From NCBI RefSeq assembly GCF_029581275.1, contig NZ_CP120742.1:2454501-2518500 (forward strand): 64,000 nt of DNA, given 5' to 3'. The translations under genes and the position numbers were made by a program. The notes beneath the pieces are model-generated. The model did no database searches. It was not told where the DNA came from and saw nothing but the letters and a program-made list of their open reading frames with translations. Positions 39,867-50,897 of the stretch are shown here, piece after piece. Source of the stretch: Micromonospora sp. WMMD1155 (GTDB taxonomy: Bacteria; Actinomycetota; Actinomycetes; Mycobacteriales; Micromonosporaceae). Each line of letters starts with the position of its first letter. The first letter of the stretch is position 1.

Positions 39867-41081
39867 ATGGCTGAGTTCTCGCTCGACCTGAACGAGGAAC
39901 AGCGGGACCTACGCGACTGGGTGCACGGCTTCGCCGCCGAGGTCGTGCGCCCGGCCGCGGCCGAGTGGGACGAACGTGAGGACACCCCGTGGCCGGTGAT
40001 CCAGGAAGCCACCAAGGTCGGCCTGTACGGCTTCGAGTTCCTCGCCACCTGCTGGGCCGACCCGACCGGGCTCTCCCTGCCGATCGCCAGCGAGGAGCTC
40101 TTCTGGGGTGACGCCGGCATCGGCCTCGCCATCTTCGGCACCTCGCTCGCCGTCGCCGCCATCTACGGCGCCGGCACCCCGGACCAGATGGTCGAGTGGG
40201 TGCCGCAGTGCTTCGGCGACGCCGACTCACCAGCCGTCGCGGCGTTCTGCACCAGCGAGCCGGAAGCCGGCTCCGACGTCGGCGCGATGCGCACCCGTGC
40301 CGTCTACGACGAGGCCACCGACGAGTGGGTGCTCACCGGCCAGAAGGCGTACGCCACCAACGGTGGGATCGCCGGCGTGCACGTGGTCACCGCCTCCGTC
40401 GACCCCACACTCGGCTCCCGGGGCCAGGCCGCGTTCGTCGTACCGCCCGGCACCCCCGGCCTGGCCGCCACCCGCAAGCTGCGCAAACTCGGCCTCCGCG
40501 CGTCGCACACCGCCGACGTCTTCCTCGACGGGGTACGCGTGCCCGGCCGTTGCCTGCTCGGCGGGCGGGACGCCCTGCTGGACCGCCTCGACCGGGCCCG
40601 CTCCGGTCAACGCGCCACCGGACAGGCCGCCATGCGGACCTTCGAGCTGTCCCGACCCACGGTCGGCGCGCAGGCGTTGGGCGTGGCGCGGGCCGCCTAC
40701 GAATACTCCCTCGACTACGCGAAGGACCGGGTCCAGTTCGGACGGCCCATCATCGAGAACCAGGCTGTCGCGTTCACGCTGGCCGACATGCGGATGGAGA
40801 TCGACGCGGCGCGGCTGCTGGTGTGGCGGGCCTCGTGGATGGGCCGCAACAACCGCCCGTTCACCGCGGGCGAGGGCTCGATGTCCAAGCTCAAGGCCGG
40901 TGAGGTGGCGGTGTCGGTCACCGAGAAGGCGGTGCAGTTGCTCGGCGGGGCCGGTTTCCTGCGCGACCACCCGGTCGAACGGTGGTACCGCGACGCCAAG
41001 ATCTACACCATCTTCGAGGGCACCTCCGAGATCCAACGACTGGTCATCTCCCGGGCGATCTCCGGGATGCAGATCCGCTGA
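39867..41081 (+). CDS. Acyl-CoA dehydrogenase
   Basis: The FAD-dependent enzyme has 404 residues and introduces the 2,3-double bond in acyl-CoA. Motifs: AAFCTSEPEAGSDVGAMRTRA (FAD/substrate loop), VLTGQKAYATNGGIAGVHVV, LGLRASHTADVFLDGVRV, and near the C-terminus the catalytic-base region KIYTIFEGTSEIQRLVISRAI. The start begins LNEEQRDLRDWVHGFAAEVV, as in mid-length dehydrogenases. It lies directly after the SCP2 gene in the same operon and would be induced with it when the TetR repressor releases. Chain-length specificity is unknown. Confidence 0.95.
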   Translation: MAEFSLDLNEEQRDLRDWVHGFAAEVVRPAAAEWDEREDTPWPVIQEATKVGLYGFEFLATCWADPTGLSLPIASEELFWGDAGIGLAIFGTSLAVAAIYGAGTPDQMVEWVPQCFGDADSPAVAAFCTSEPEAGSDVGAMRTRAVYDEATDEWVLTGQKAYATNGGIAGVHVVTASVDPTLGSRGQAAFVVPPGTPGLAATRKLRKLGLRASHTADVFLDGVRVPGRCLLGGRDALLDRLDRARSGQRATGQAAMRTFELSRPTVGAQALGVARAAYEYSLDYAKDRVQFGRPIIENQAVAFTLADMRMEIDAARLLVWRASWMGRNNRPFTAGEGSMSKLKAGEVAVSVTEKAVQLLGGAGFLRDHPVERWYRDAKIYTIFEGTSEIQRLVISRAISGMQIR

Positions 41082-41251
41082 AACCCGGCTCGACCGTCGC
41101 GCCGAACGCCCCACCAACCGTGCCGTCTTCGTCACCCCGTGCCGACGCCGACTGGGCCCTCGGCCGTGCCCCGTGCATGATCAAGGAAAGAAGCCCTGAT
41201 GGACGGGGAGCCGCGTCGCCCGTCCGCGCACCACCGTAGGAGGTCTGCGGC

Positions 41252-42814
41252 ATGGACCTGCCGTTCGTCGTCGCCACGCTGACCCGTCGCGGACTGCTCA
41301 CCCCGGGCAGCCCGATCCGGGTCGCCGCACAGCTCAACGCCCTGCGTACGTGGGGTTGGAGCCTGGCGGGCGAGCTGCGTCAGGCGGCCGCCCGGGATCC
41401 CGGACGAACTGCGGTCATCGACGAGAACGGCGTCGAGCTGACGTACCACGACCTGCTCGACCGGGCCGAACGGATGGCCCGATCGATGCGGGCCGGGCTC
41501 GGCGTGCAGGCGGGCGACCGGATCGGCGTGCTCTGCCGCAACCACCACGGTCTGATCGAGACGATCGTCGCCGCCACCCTGCTCGGCGTCGACGCGGTGC
41601 TGGTCAACACCGGGCTCTCCGCGGCCCAACTGGGCACCGTCGCCGAGGAGCAGCGGCTACGTCTGCTGGTCCACGACGACGAGTTCGCCGAGCGGGTCCT
41701 CGGACTCCCCGCCGAACTCACCCGGCTCGACGAACGCGCCCGCGAGGAGCTTGTCGCCGGAGCCCTGCCGGGTGACCTGCACCCACCCGAGCGCGACGGC
41801 CGGATCATCGTGCTCACCTCCGGCACCACCGGCACGCCCAAGGGCGCACGCCGACCCACGCCGAGCGGCTTCGGCCCGCTGGTGTCCATCATCGACCGCA
41901 TTCCGCTGCACGCCCGGGGCCGGGTGATGATCGCCGCGCCGATCTTCCACACCTGGGGTCTCGCCGCCCTCCAGGTGTGCCTGGCCCTGCGGGCCACCAT
42001 CGTGCTGCACCGACGCTTCGACCCCGCCGCCACGCTCGCCGCCCTCACCACGAACCGGTGCGACGCGCTGTTCGCCGTACCCGTGATGCTGCAACGGCTG
42101 ATGGAGGTGCCGCCGCCCGACCCACGTCCCCCGCTCACCGTCGTCGCGGTCAGTGGATCGGCCCTGCCCGGTGGGCTCGCACCGAAGTTCATGGACGCCT
42201 ACGGCGACGTCCTCTACAACCTCTACGGCTCCACCGAGGTCTCCTGGGCGTCCATCGCCGGCCCACAGGACCTGCGCCAGGCACCCACCACAGCCGGTCG
42301 GCCCCCGCACGGCACCCGGCTGGAGATGCTCGACGACGACGGGCAGCCGGTGCCGCACGGCCGGGTCGGGCGCATCTTCGTCGGCAACGAGATGCTCTTC
42401 GAGGGCTACACCTCCGGCGCCAGCCGAGAAACCCGAGACGGCCTGCTCGACACGGGCGACCTCGGCCGACTCAACACCGACGGGCTGCTCTTCGTCGACG
42501 GCCGGGCCGACGACATGATCGTCTCCGGTGGCGAGAACGTCTTCCCCTCCGAAGTGGAGGATCTGCTCGCCCAGCTTCCCCAGGTCCGCGAGGTGGCCGT
42601 GATCGGCGTACCCGACCCCGAGTACGGCCAGCGCCTCTCCGCGTTCCTCGCCCTGCACCCCGGCGAAACCCTCGACCCCGAGGCGGTACGCGAGTACGTC
42701 CGGCACTACCTGGCACGCTTCTCGGTGCCCCGGGACGTGGTCTTCGTGAAATATCTGCCCCGGAACGCCACCGGCAAGGTGCTCGCCCGCGAACTACGCC
42801 GCTACTACGGCTGA
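41252..42814 (+). CDS. AMP-dependent acyl-CoA synthetase/ligase
   Basis: The enzyme has 520 residues and belongs to the adenylating (ANL) superfamily. Core motifs: [15 protein letters not shown] (P-loop, about 188-201), [26 protein letters not shown] (A5), [37 protein letters not shown] (A7-A8) and the C-terminal catalytic lysine in [12 protein letters not shown]. It should activate a fatty acid or related carboxylate with ATP and CoA. It follows the acyl-CoA dehydrogenase after 170 bases and may have its own promoter. The stop overlaps the convergent purD gene by 10 bases. Confidence 0.95.
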   Translation: MDLPFVVATLTRRGLLTPGSPIRVAAQLNALRTWGWSLAGELRQAAARDPGRTAVIDENGVELTYHDLLDRAERMARSMRAGLGVQAGDRIGVLCRNHHGLIETIVAATLLGVDAVLVNTGLSAAQLGTVAEEQRLRLLVHDDEFAERVLGLPAELTRLDERAREELVAGALPGDLHPPERDGRIIVLTSGTTGTPKGARRPTPSGFGPLVSIIDRIPLHARGRVMIAAPIFHTWGLAALQVCLALRATIVLHRRFDPAATLAALTTNRCDALFAVPVMLQRLMEVPPPDPRPPLTVVAVSGSALPGGLAPKFMDAYGDVLYNLYGSTEVSWASIAGPQDLRQAPTTAGRPPHGTRLEMLDDDGQPVPHGRVGRIFVGNEMLFEGYTSGASRETRDGLLDTGDLGRLNTDGLLFVDGRADDMIVSGGENVFPSEVEDLLAQLPQVREVAVIGVPDPEYGQRLSAFLALHPGETLDPEAVREYVRHYLARFSVPRDVVFVKYLPRNATGKVLARELRRYYG

Positions 42815-44070
42815 ATCGCCCCACCGGGGATGGTGATCCGCCCCTCGATCGCGGCGGCGGCGATGTCGGTGCGGTGCTGCGAACCGGGCAGGTCCACCCC
42901 GTCCACCAGCGCGTACGCGGCGTCCCGGGCGGCGGCCAGGTCGGGGCCGGTGGCCGTACCGCAGAGGACCCGGCCGCCCGCGGAGACCAGGGAACCGTCG
43001 TCGGCCCGCCGGGCGGTGCCGGCGTGGATGATGCCCGGCCGGTCCGTGCCGCTGATGACATCGCCGGTACGCGGCGCGGCCGGGTAGCCCTCGGAGGCGA
43101 GCACCACTGTCACGGCGCTGCCGTCGCGCCACCGCAGCGGTGGGTGCTCGCTCAGCGTGCCGGTGGCCGCCGCGTGCAGCAGCCCGCCCAGTGGGGTCTC
43201 CAGCAGCGCCAGCACCACCTGGGTCTCCGGATCGCCGAAACGCGCGTTGAACTCGATCACCCGTGGGCCGGCGGCGGTGATCGCGAGCCCGACGTAGAGC
43301 AGGCCGGCGAACGGGGTGCCCCGGCGGCGCATCTCCGCCAACGTCGGGTGGACCACGTCGCGCATGACGTCGTCGACCAGGCCCGACGGTGCCCAGGCCA
43401 GCGGCGCGTACGCCCCCATGCCGCCGGTGTTCGGCCCGGTGTCGCCATCGCCCAGCCGCTTGAAGTCCTGTGCCGGCAGCAGCGGCAACGCCGCCTCACC
43501 GTCGGTGACCACGAAGAGACTGACCTCCGGGCCGTCGAGGAACTCCTCGACCACGACCCGTCCACACTCACGAGCGTGGGTCAGCGCGGCGGCCCGGTCG
43601 TGGGTCACCACCACACCCTTGCCGGCGGCGAGCCCGTCGTCCTTCACCACGTACGGGGCACCGAACTCGTCCAGCGCCCGAGCGGTGCTCTCGTCGTCGG
43701 TGCAGACGTACGCCCGGGCGGTCGGCACGCCGGCGGCGGTCATCACGTCCTTGGCGAACGCCTTCGAGCCCTCCAGTTGGGCGGCCGCGCCGGACGGACC
43801 GAACACGGGGATGCCCTTGGCGCGTACCGCGTCGGCGACCCCGGCGACGAGCGGCGCCTCCGGCCCGATCACCACCAGGTCAGCCGCGGTCTCCACGGCC
43901 AACGCCGCCACCGCGGCAGGATCTGTCGGAGTCACCGTCCGCAGCTCGGCGAGCGAAGCGATCCCCGGATTACCGGGTGCGGCAATCAGCGCAGAAACAC
44001 CCGAATCAGCCACCAGCCCGAGCGCGAGCGCATGCTCCCGCCCGCCACCACCCACCAGAAGAACCCGCAC
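42805..44070 (-). CDS. purD: Phosphoribosylamine-glycine ligase
   Basis: PurD (about 421 aa) joins glycine to phosphoribosylamine, the second step of purine synthesis. It is an ATP-grasp enzyme. [19 protein letters not shown] opens the protein, and [66 protein letters not shown] and [12 protein letters not shown] follow. [14 protein letters not shown] is the metal-binding site. Two starts are possible: GTG 44070 fits the usual N-terminus and has a TAGGAT element seven bases upstream (possible leaderless transcript), while ATG 44079 adds three residues. The gene end overlaps the acyl-CoA ligase gene. Confidence 0.96.
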   Translation of the reverse strand: MRVLLVGGGGREHALALGLVADSGVSALIAAPGNPGIASLAELRTVTPTDPAAVAALAVETAADLVVIGPEAPLVAGVADAVRAKGIPVFGPSGAAAQLEGSKAFAKDVMTAAGVPTARAYVCTDDESTARALDEFGAPYVVKDDGLAAGKGVVVTHDRAAALTHARECGRVVVEEFLDGPEVSLFVVTDGEAALPLLPAQDFKRLGDGDTGPNTGGMGAYAPLAWAPSGLVDDVMRDVVHPTLAEMRRRGTPFAGLLYVGLAITAAGPRVIEFNARFGDPETQVVLALLETPLGGLLHAAATGTLSEHPPLRWRDGSAVTVVLASEGYPAAPRTGDVISGTDRPGIIHAGTARRADDGSLVSAGGRVLCGTATGPDLAAARDAAYALVDGVDLPGSQHRTDIAAAAIEGRITIPGGAIQP

Positions 44071-44103
44071 GCCCGGCATCCTACTGCCCCCCGCCCCAGC
44101 CCT

Positions 44104-44164
44104 GTTGATCATGACGTTGACGGGGCTTCCGGTGATCCACTGCCCCGCCAACGTCATGATCAAC
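44104..44164. repeat. Dispersed TGATCA-ended palindrome, copy 2
   Basis: Arms of 22 bases (44104-44125 and 44143-44164) match with one mismatch around a 17-base centre; the outer arm reads GTTGATCATGACGTTG. It starts about 30 bases upstream of purD and overlaps the end of the DUF559-like gene by a few bases. Confidence 0.8.
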
Positions 44165-45098
44165 GGGAACGGGCGGTTGCGATCGCCTGACGGACGGTTT
44201 GCGGGATGTAGGCGGGGTGCAGGGTGTCCTGCCAGGTGAAGCGGAGGATGGTCCAGCCGGCGTTGACCAGGCGGTTCTGACGGCGACGGTCGGCATAGAC
44301 CGCCTCCAGGCTGCTGTGTGAGTCGCGGCCGTCTGCTTCGGCGATCAGCCTCGGGCCGCGCCAACCCAGATCGCCGATGCCGAGCAGATAACCGTCGTCG
44401 TCGCGAACTTCGAGTTGGAGGGTGTCCGGCGGAACTCCCCCGTCGACGCATCGCAGCCGGGAACGCGTTTCCAGTGGTGACTGTGCCCGACCGTCGGCCT
44501 CAGCGAGATACCCCCGCGCCGCGACCGCCCCGCGCCGACCCTGAATCAACGACGGGATGACTGCGAGGCATTCGGTAGTGAGTAGCCCCCGGCTGAGCGC
44601 GGAGTCGAGCACTGAGACCGCCGCGTACCGCCGCTCCCGCAGAATGATCTCGGAAACGGTCAGCCGGGGCTCCGTAGCCGCGATCCCGTTCACCTGCACC
44701 ACATTCCCCGGAGGGTGCTCAAGCTGATGCAGCACGATCGCTGGGTCCGACGCCCGCGCCCGCTTGGCCGCCCTACCCGGCAGCGCCACGTGGATCTCGT
44801 CCCGACGCGGTAGTCCGGCGATGCCGTACAACTCAGCCGCAGTGCCGAACACCGCGTGCGCCGCCGGACCGAACGAAAGCACAGCGGCACGGATGCGACA
44901 CCGACGAGCAGCCGGCTCACCGTCCCGACCGACCGTCAGATAGACCGATCGAGCAAGCGCCCGCCAACGCCCTACGGCTACCAGATGATCGATGTCGTGG
45001 CGGCTGAGGCCGGCTCTCAACGCCTGCGCTCGCGTGATCAGGTCATCTTGAGCGGCAGCAATCGAGCGAACAAGGTATGCGCGATCCACGGAGCCCAC
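44160..45098 (-). CDS. AbiEi-like N-terminus with DUF559-type endonuclease-like C-terminus
   Basis: This protein of about 312 residues opens with a winged-helix segment like that of AbiEi-type antitoxins ([35 protein letters not shown]). A middle helical part follows ([23 protein letters not shown] ... [11 protein letters not shown]). The C-terminus has a DUF559/PD-(D/E)XK-like nuclease pattern: [24 protein letters not shown], then [22 protein letters not shown]. The Asp, Glu and following residues in the second segment could be the nuclease site. This composite gene is common in Micromonosporaceae. No toxin partner is adjacent, so a toxin-antitoxin role is doubtful. GTG 45098 is the chosen start; others are near. 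Confidence 0.75.
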   Translation of the reverse strand: MGSVDRAYLVRSIAAAQDDLITRAQALRAGLSRHDIDHLVAVGRWRALARSVYLTVGRDGEPAARRCRIRAAVLSFGPAAHAVFGTAAELYGIAGLPRRDEIHVALPGRAAKRARASDPAIVLHQLEHPPGNVVQVNGIAATEPRLTVSEIILRERRYAAVSVLDSALSRGLLTTECLAVIPSLIQGRRGAVAARGYLAEADGRAQSPLETRSRLRCVDGGVPPDTLQLEVRDDDGYLLGIGDLGWRGPRLIAEADGRDSHSSLEAVYADRRRQNRLVNAGWTILRFTWQDTLHPAYIPQTVRQAIATARSR

Positions 45099-45129
45099 GC
45101 TGACCGTTCCACAGACCAACCACCAGCCC

Positions 45130-45150
45130 TGTGGATAAGCCTGTGGACAA
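45130..45150. promoter_or_regulatory. Pair of DnaA-box-like sites
   Basis: TGTGGATAA (45130-45138) is the exact complement of the classic DnaA box TTATCCACA. TGTGGACAA (45142-45150) complements TTGTCCACA, the actinomycete version. They lie in the same orientation, three bases apart, upstream of the DUF559-like gene. Confidence 0.55.
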
Positions 45151-45168
45151 CATCGCCGACCGATCACG

Positions 45169-45225
45169 TGATCATGGAGTTGACGAGACCTTTGTGGATC
45201 GAATAGCCCGCCAACCCCATGATCA
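45169..45225. repeat. Dispersed TGATCA-ended palindrome, copy 3
   Basis: TGATCATGGAGTTG (45169-45182) pairs with CAACCCCATGATCA (45212-45225) with one mismatch. It resembles copy 2 at 44104 and lies in the gap between the DUF559-like gene and the end of purA. Confidence 0.75.
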
Positions 45226-45262
45226 CCCGGGCGCACCTCGGCGACCCCCAGAAGGGTGGGAC

Positions 45263-47756
<2,494 letters not shown>

Positions 47757-47849
47757 CCTCGGCCGCGTAGAGCGGTCGCCCTCCGCTGCGCCGACCGGCC
47801 TCCGTGGGCGGTTGCGCCTATCCTCGCAGGAGGACTGGGGAGGGCCGTA

Positions 47850-50174
47850 ATGGACGAGAACGCCGACCGGGCACAGGTGCACGGCCAGCAGCCGGTGCCG
47901 GAGCGGGACATCGAACCACTCTGGCCGCCGGAGCCGACCGACCGGGGCGAGGTCGTACCGCCGTGGGCGGCGGTCGCCGAGCAGCGGAGCACGCCGCCGC
48001 CGGTCGCGTCCGGTCCGGTGACGCCTCCGGTGGCCGCGCCGCCGATCAGCCGGCCGCCGGTTCCCGGCCAGCCGGGGGCGGCGCCCCTGCCGCCCCCGTC
48101 TCCATCCGACTACCCGTCGCTCACCGGTGCCGTTCCACCACCCGGGGCGTGGGGGGCCGGCGCCGGGTCGGGGTGGGCGCCCCAACCGAGTTGGCCGCCA
48201 CCGGCGGATCCGACCACCGGGTCGACGCCGCCCGGCCCGACCACCACGTCGACGCCCCCCGGCCCGACCACCACGTCGACGCCCCCCGGCACCGGCGCAC
48301 CGCCGACGAGCAACCCTCCCGCGAACAGCGGCGTGCCGGGCGGCAACGGAGCTGGTGGCGCTGCCCCGGGCGCGGCGACACCGCCCACCGCCTTCGCGCC
48401 GGGCAGCCGAGCCGAGTCGACCGGAGCGGCCCCGGTGCCGACCGGTGACCGTGGCACGGCGGCCGTTCCCGTCCCGCCGAACAGCCCGGGCGGCGTCGAC
48501 CTGGACCTGCCCTTCACCCTGGACCGCCCCACCGCAGCCGGCACGCCGGCCGACCCCAGCGCGCGCACCGACCGACCCACCACGGCTGGCACCCCCGCCG
48601 GGCCTGCCACGCCGACCGACCAGCCCGCTGCGACTGGCACCCCCGCCGGGGCCGGCACGCCCGCCGGCCCTCGCAGCCCCACCAACCGCCCCGCCACTCC
48701 GGGCACGCCCGCCGGTCGCGGCAGCGCCGCAGAGCCCGCGTCGGCGGACTCCACGCCGACCGCACCGACGCCCCCGGCTGACGGCGGCGCTGACGACGCT
48801 TCCGCCGGGGCGGCGGCACGGCCGGCCAACGAGTCGCCGTGGGCGTACCCGCCGCAGCGCCCGGCGGGCGCGCCGGCACCCGACGAGGCCGCCACCGCGA
48901 CACCCCCGGTCCCACCCCCGCCGGGGCCGCACACCGGCGTCGCGCAGCCCGGCACTGCTCCGGCCGACCCGGCGATCCCCGGTCAGGTCAGCCCGGCGTC
49001 GATCCCGCCCCCGCCCGACCTGACGCAGTTCGGCAATCCGCCCCAGCAGGCGGCTGCTCAGCCGGCCACACCGCCCGGACCGTACCCGCCGTCCCCCGGT
49101 TGGTACCCGCCGCCGTGGCAGCAGGGCACACCTGGTGCCCCGCCCGGTCAGCCGTACCCGGAGGCCGAGGGCGTGAGCCAGGCGCCCACCCCTGGATATC
49201 CCGCCGCCACGGGTTACCCGGACGCGAGCTGGACTCCGGAGTCCACGCCGGTGCCGACCGCCGAGGACTTCAGCCGACGTCGGCAGGTCCGACCCGCCGA
49301 CCCGGTGGCGACCATGGGCGTACGCGCCGTGGTCAACAAGATGGGCCTGCTCCGGCTCTCGCCCGGCCGTCACGAGCAGGAACTCAAGCGGGACATCGAG
49401 ATGGTGCGCCGCAACTTCGGCGGGCTGCGGCAGGTGACAGTGGTCAACCCGAAGGGCGGCGCTGGTAAGACGGTGGCCATCCTGCTGCTCGCGATGACGT
49501 TCGGGCAGAAGCGCGGCGGTTACGTGCTGGCGTGGGACAACAACGAGACCCAGGGCACCCTGGGGATGCGCGCCCAGCAGGACTTCCACTCCCGCACCGT
49601 GCGGGACATGCTGCGTGACCTCGGGCAGTTCCAGGGTGCACACGGGCGGGTCGGCGACCTGTCGCAGTACGTGCGCTCGCAGGGCGAGGGGATGTTCGAC
49701 GTCCTGGCCTCGGACGAGTCGGCCACGGGTGGCGAGATGTTGACGGCCGCCGCGTTCGCGGAGATCCGCGAGGTGGTCAGCCGGTTCTACAAGTTGATCT
49801 TCGTGGACACCGGCAACAACGTCCGGGCGCAGAACTGGCAGGCCTCGATGGACGCCACCGACCAGTTGGTGGTCACCATGTCGGCCCGGAACGACTCGGC
49901 GGAGACCGCCGCCCGGATGCTCGACCACCTGGAGCAGAGCGGCCGGCAACGACTGGTCCGGCAGGCCGTGACCGTGGTGTCGATGCCGCCGTCCCGCAAG
50001 GAGATCGACCTGCCGGCCATCCAGGAGCACTTCGCGGCCCGTACCCGGGCGGTGCTGCTGGCCCCCTACGAACGGCTCATCGACACCGGCGAGCCGATCC
50101 GCTACGGCGGGCTCTCCTCGGCCACCCGGGACGCCTGGCTGAAGATCGCCGCCGCGGTCGCCGAAGGGCTGTGA
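47850..50174 (+). CDS. Pro/Ala/Thr-rich protein with C-terminal ParA/MinD-type ATPase (EspI-like)
   Basis: The 774-residue protein has two unlike parts. The first 480 or so residues are low-complexity Pro/Ala/Thr/Gly with many short repeats (TSTPPGPTTTST, TPAGPATPTDQPAA). Then comes a helical hinge (VATMGVRAVVNKMGLLRLSPGRHEQELKRDIEMVRRNFGGLRQ) and a deviant Walker A ATPase: NPKGGAGKTVAILL (KGGAGKT at 535-541), LAWDNNETQGTLG and FVDTGNN. This is the plan of mycobacterial EspI-type proteins linked to type VII secretion, and of other ParA/MinD relatives. No secretion genes are in the window, so the role is open. It is transcribed from its own start after 94 bases. Confidence 0.88.
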   Translation: MDENADRAQVHGQQPVPERDIEPLWPPEPTDRGEVVPPWAAVAEQRSTPPPVASGPVTPPVAAPPISRPPVPGQPGAAPLPPPSPSDYPSLTGAVPPPGAWGAGAGSGWAPQPSWPPPADPTTGSTPPGPTTTSTPPGPTTTSTPPGTGAPPTSNPPANSGVPGGNGAGGAAPGAATPPTAFAPGSRAESTGAAPVPTGDRGTAAVPVPPNSPGGVDLDLPFTLDRPTAAGTPADPSARTDRPTTAGTPAGPATPTDQPAATGTPAGAGTPAGPRSPTNRPATPGTPAGRGSAAEPASADSTPTAPTPPADGGADDASAGAAARPANESPWAYPPQRPAGAPAPDEAATATPPVPPPPGPHTGVAQPGTAPADPAIPGQVSPASIPPPPDLTQFGNPPQQAAAQPATPPGPYPPSPGWYPPPWQQGTPGAPPGQPYPEAEGVSQAPTPGYPAATGYPDASWTPESTPVPTAEDFSRRRQVRPADPVATMGVRAVVNKMGLLRLSPGRHEQELKRDIEMVRRNFGGLRQVTVVNPKGGAGKTVAILLLAMTFGQKRGGYVLAWDNNETQGTLGMRAQQDFHSRTVRDMLRDLGQFQGAHGRVGDLSQYVRSQGEGMFDVLASDESATGGEMLTAAAFAEIREVVSRFYKLIFVDTGNNVRAQNWQASMDATDQLVVTMSARNDSAETAARMLDHLEQSGRQRLVRQAVTVVSMPPSRKEIDLPAIQEHFAARTRAVLLAPYERLIDTGEPIRYGGLSSATRDAWLKIAAAVAEGL

Positions 50175-50178
50175 GCCA

Positions 50179-50212
50179 CCGACGGCCGGCCCGAGACCGG
50201 GCCGGCCGTCGG
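50179..50212. terminator. Strong bidirectional hairpin
   Basis: A 15-base exact inverted repeat (50179-50193 and 50198-50212, loop AGAC) sits between the convergent ATPase and DUF3151 genes. Confidence 0.85.
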
Positions 50213-50219
50213 AGCGGGA

Positions 50220-50648
50220 TCAGTTGCTCGCGAGCGCGTCCGCCGCCTCCGGGTCGCAGTCGCGCAGGAACTGGGCACAGCGGGCCGCCTCGTCGGCCTC
50301 GCCGATCTCGTCCGCGGCCCGGGACAGCACGTAGAGGCAGCGGAGGAAGCCCCGGTTGGGCTCGTGCGACCACGGCACCGGGCCGTGCCCCTTCCAACCG
50401 CTGCGACGCAGTTGGTCGAGGCCCCGGTGGTAGCCGGTGCGCGCGTAGGCGTACGCCGCCACCACCTGGTCCTGCGCGAGCGCTCGGGCCGCCAGCTCAG
50501 CCCAGGCCGCGCTGAAGGTGGGGAAGCCGGCCGCCACGCCGGCGAACGCCTCGTCGGTGCCGGCGTCTTCGGCGGCAGCCAGGGCGGCGTCGGCCTCGTC
50601 GTTCGCGGGCAGCCGGGTGGCCGGTGGCTCTGGCAAAAGGTTCTGCAT
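50220..50648 (-). CDS. DUF3151 family protein
   Basis: The protein has about 142 residues. The pattern is that of DUF3151: NLLPEPPATRLPAN, then PTFSAAWAELAARAL, AYAYARTGYHRGLDQLRRSGWKGHGPVPWSHEPNRGFLRCLYVL and ADEAARCAQFLRDCDP. It is a helical, cytosolic protein found next to fba in actinobacteria (also in mycobacteria), of unknown function. ATG 50648 is chosen as the first Met; a TTG at 50660 is an alternative. It is divergent from the LOG-family gene. Confidence 0.85.
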   Translation of the reverse strand: MQNLLPEPPATRLPANDEADAALAAAEDAGTDEAFAGVAAGFPTFSAAWAELAARALAQDQVVAAYAYARTGYHRGLDQLRRSGWKGHGPVPWSHEPNRGFLRCLYVLSRAADEIGEADEAARCAQFLRDCDPEAADALASN

Positions 50649-50805
50649 CGCCCCATTCAACCCGCTGGACAGGGCGACACGCGAGCGGGTCGGCCGACAC
50701 GTTCCGCTGAACGGCTGAGGAGTTGGTCACGCCTGCGGCCTATGCCGCCGTCAGGTGTTTTCCACTACAACTGATGGTCCGGAGCCTCCCCAGGAACCGG
50801 TAACG

Positions 50806-50839
50806 CAGGAGCCCGGTGACCACGGTCACCGGGCTCCTG
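50806..50839 (+). other. Perfect hairpin in the leader of the LOG-family gene
   Basis: CAGGAGCCCGGTGAC pairs with its exact complement over a 4-base loop (50806-50839), between two divergent genes, where a terminator is not expected. It could be an attenuator of the LOG gene at 50898, or the terminator of a small RNA starting around 50700. No coding ORF fits. Confidence 0.6.
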
Positions 50840-50897
50840 TCGTCTCCCGCCTGGCCCGAGGTTTGGCCCGGCCCCGGCGAAGGGGCAGGATGGCCCG

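Noticed and set aside
45100..45260. Chromosome origin
   Set aside because: Two DnaA-box-like sites alone do not make oriC; no dnaA, dnaN, gyrB or rpmH and no AT-rich unwinding region are present.
50661..50897. tRNA gene in the gap
   Set aside because: No cloverleaf with matching acceptor, D and T arms could be drawn; only one hairpin exists.
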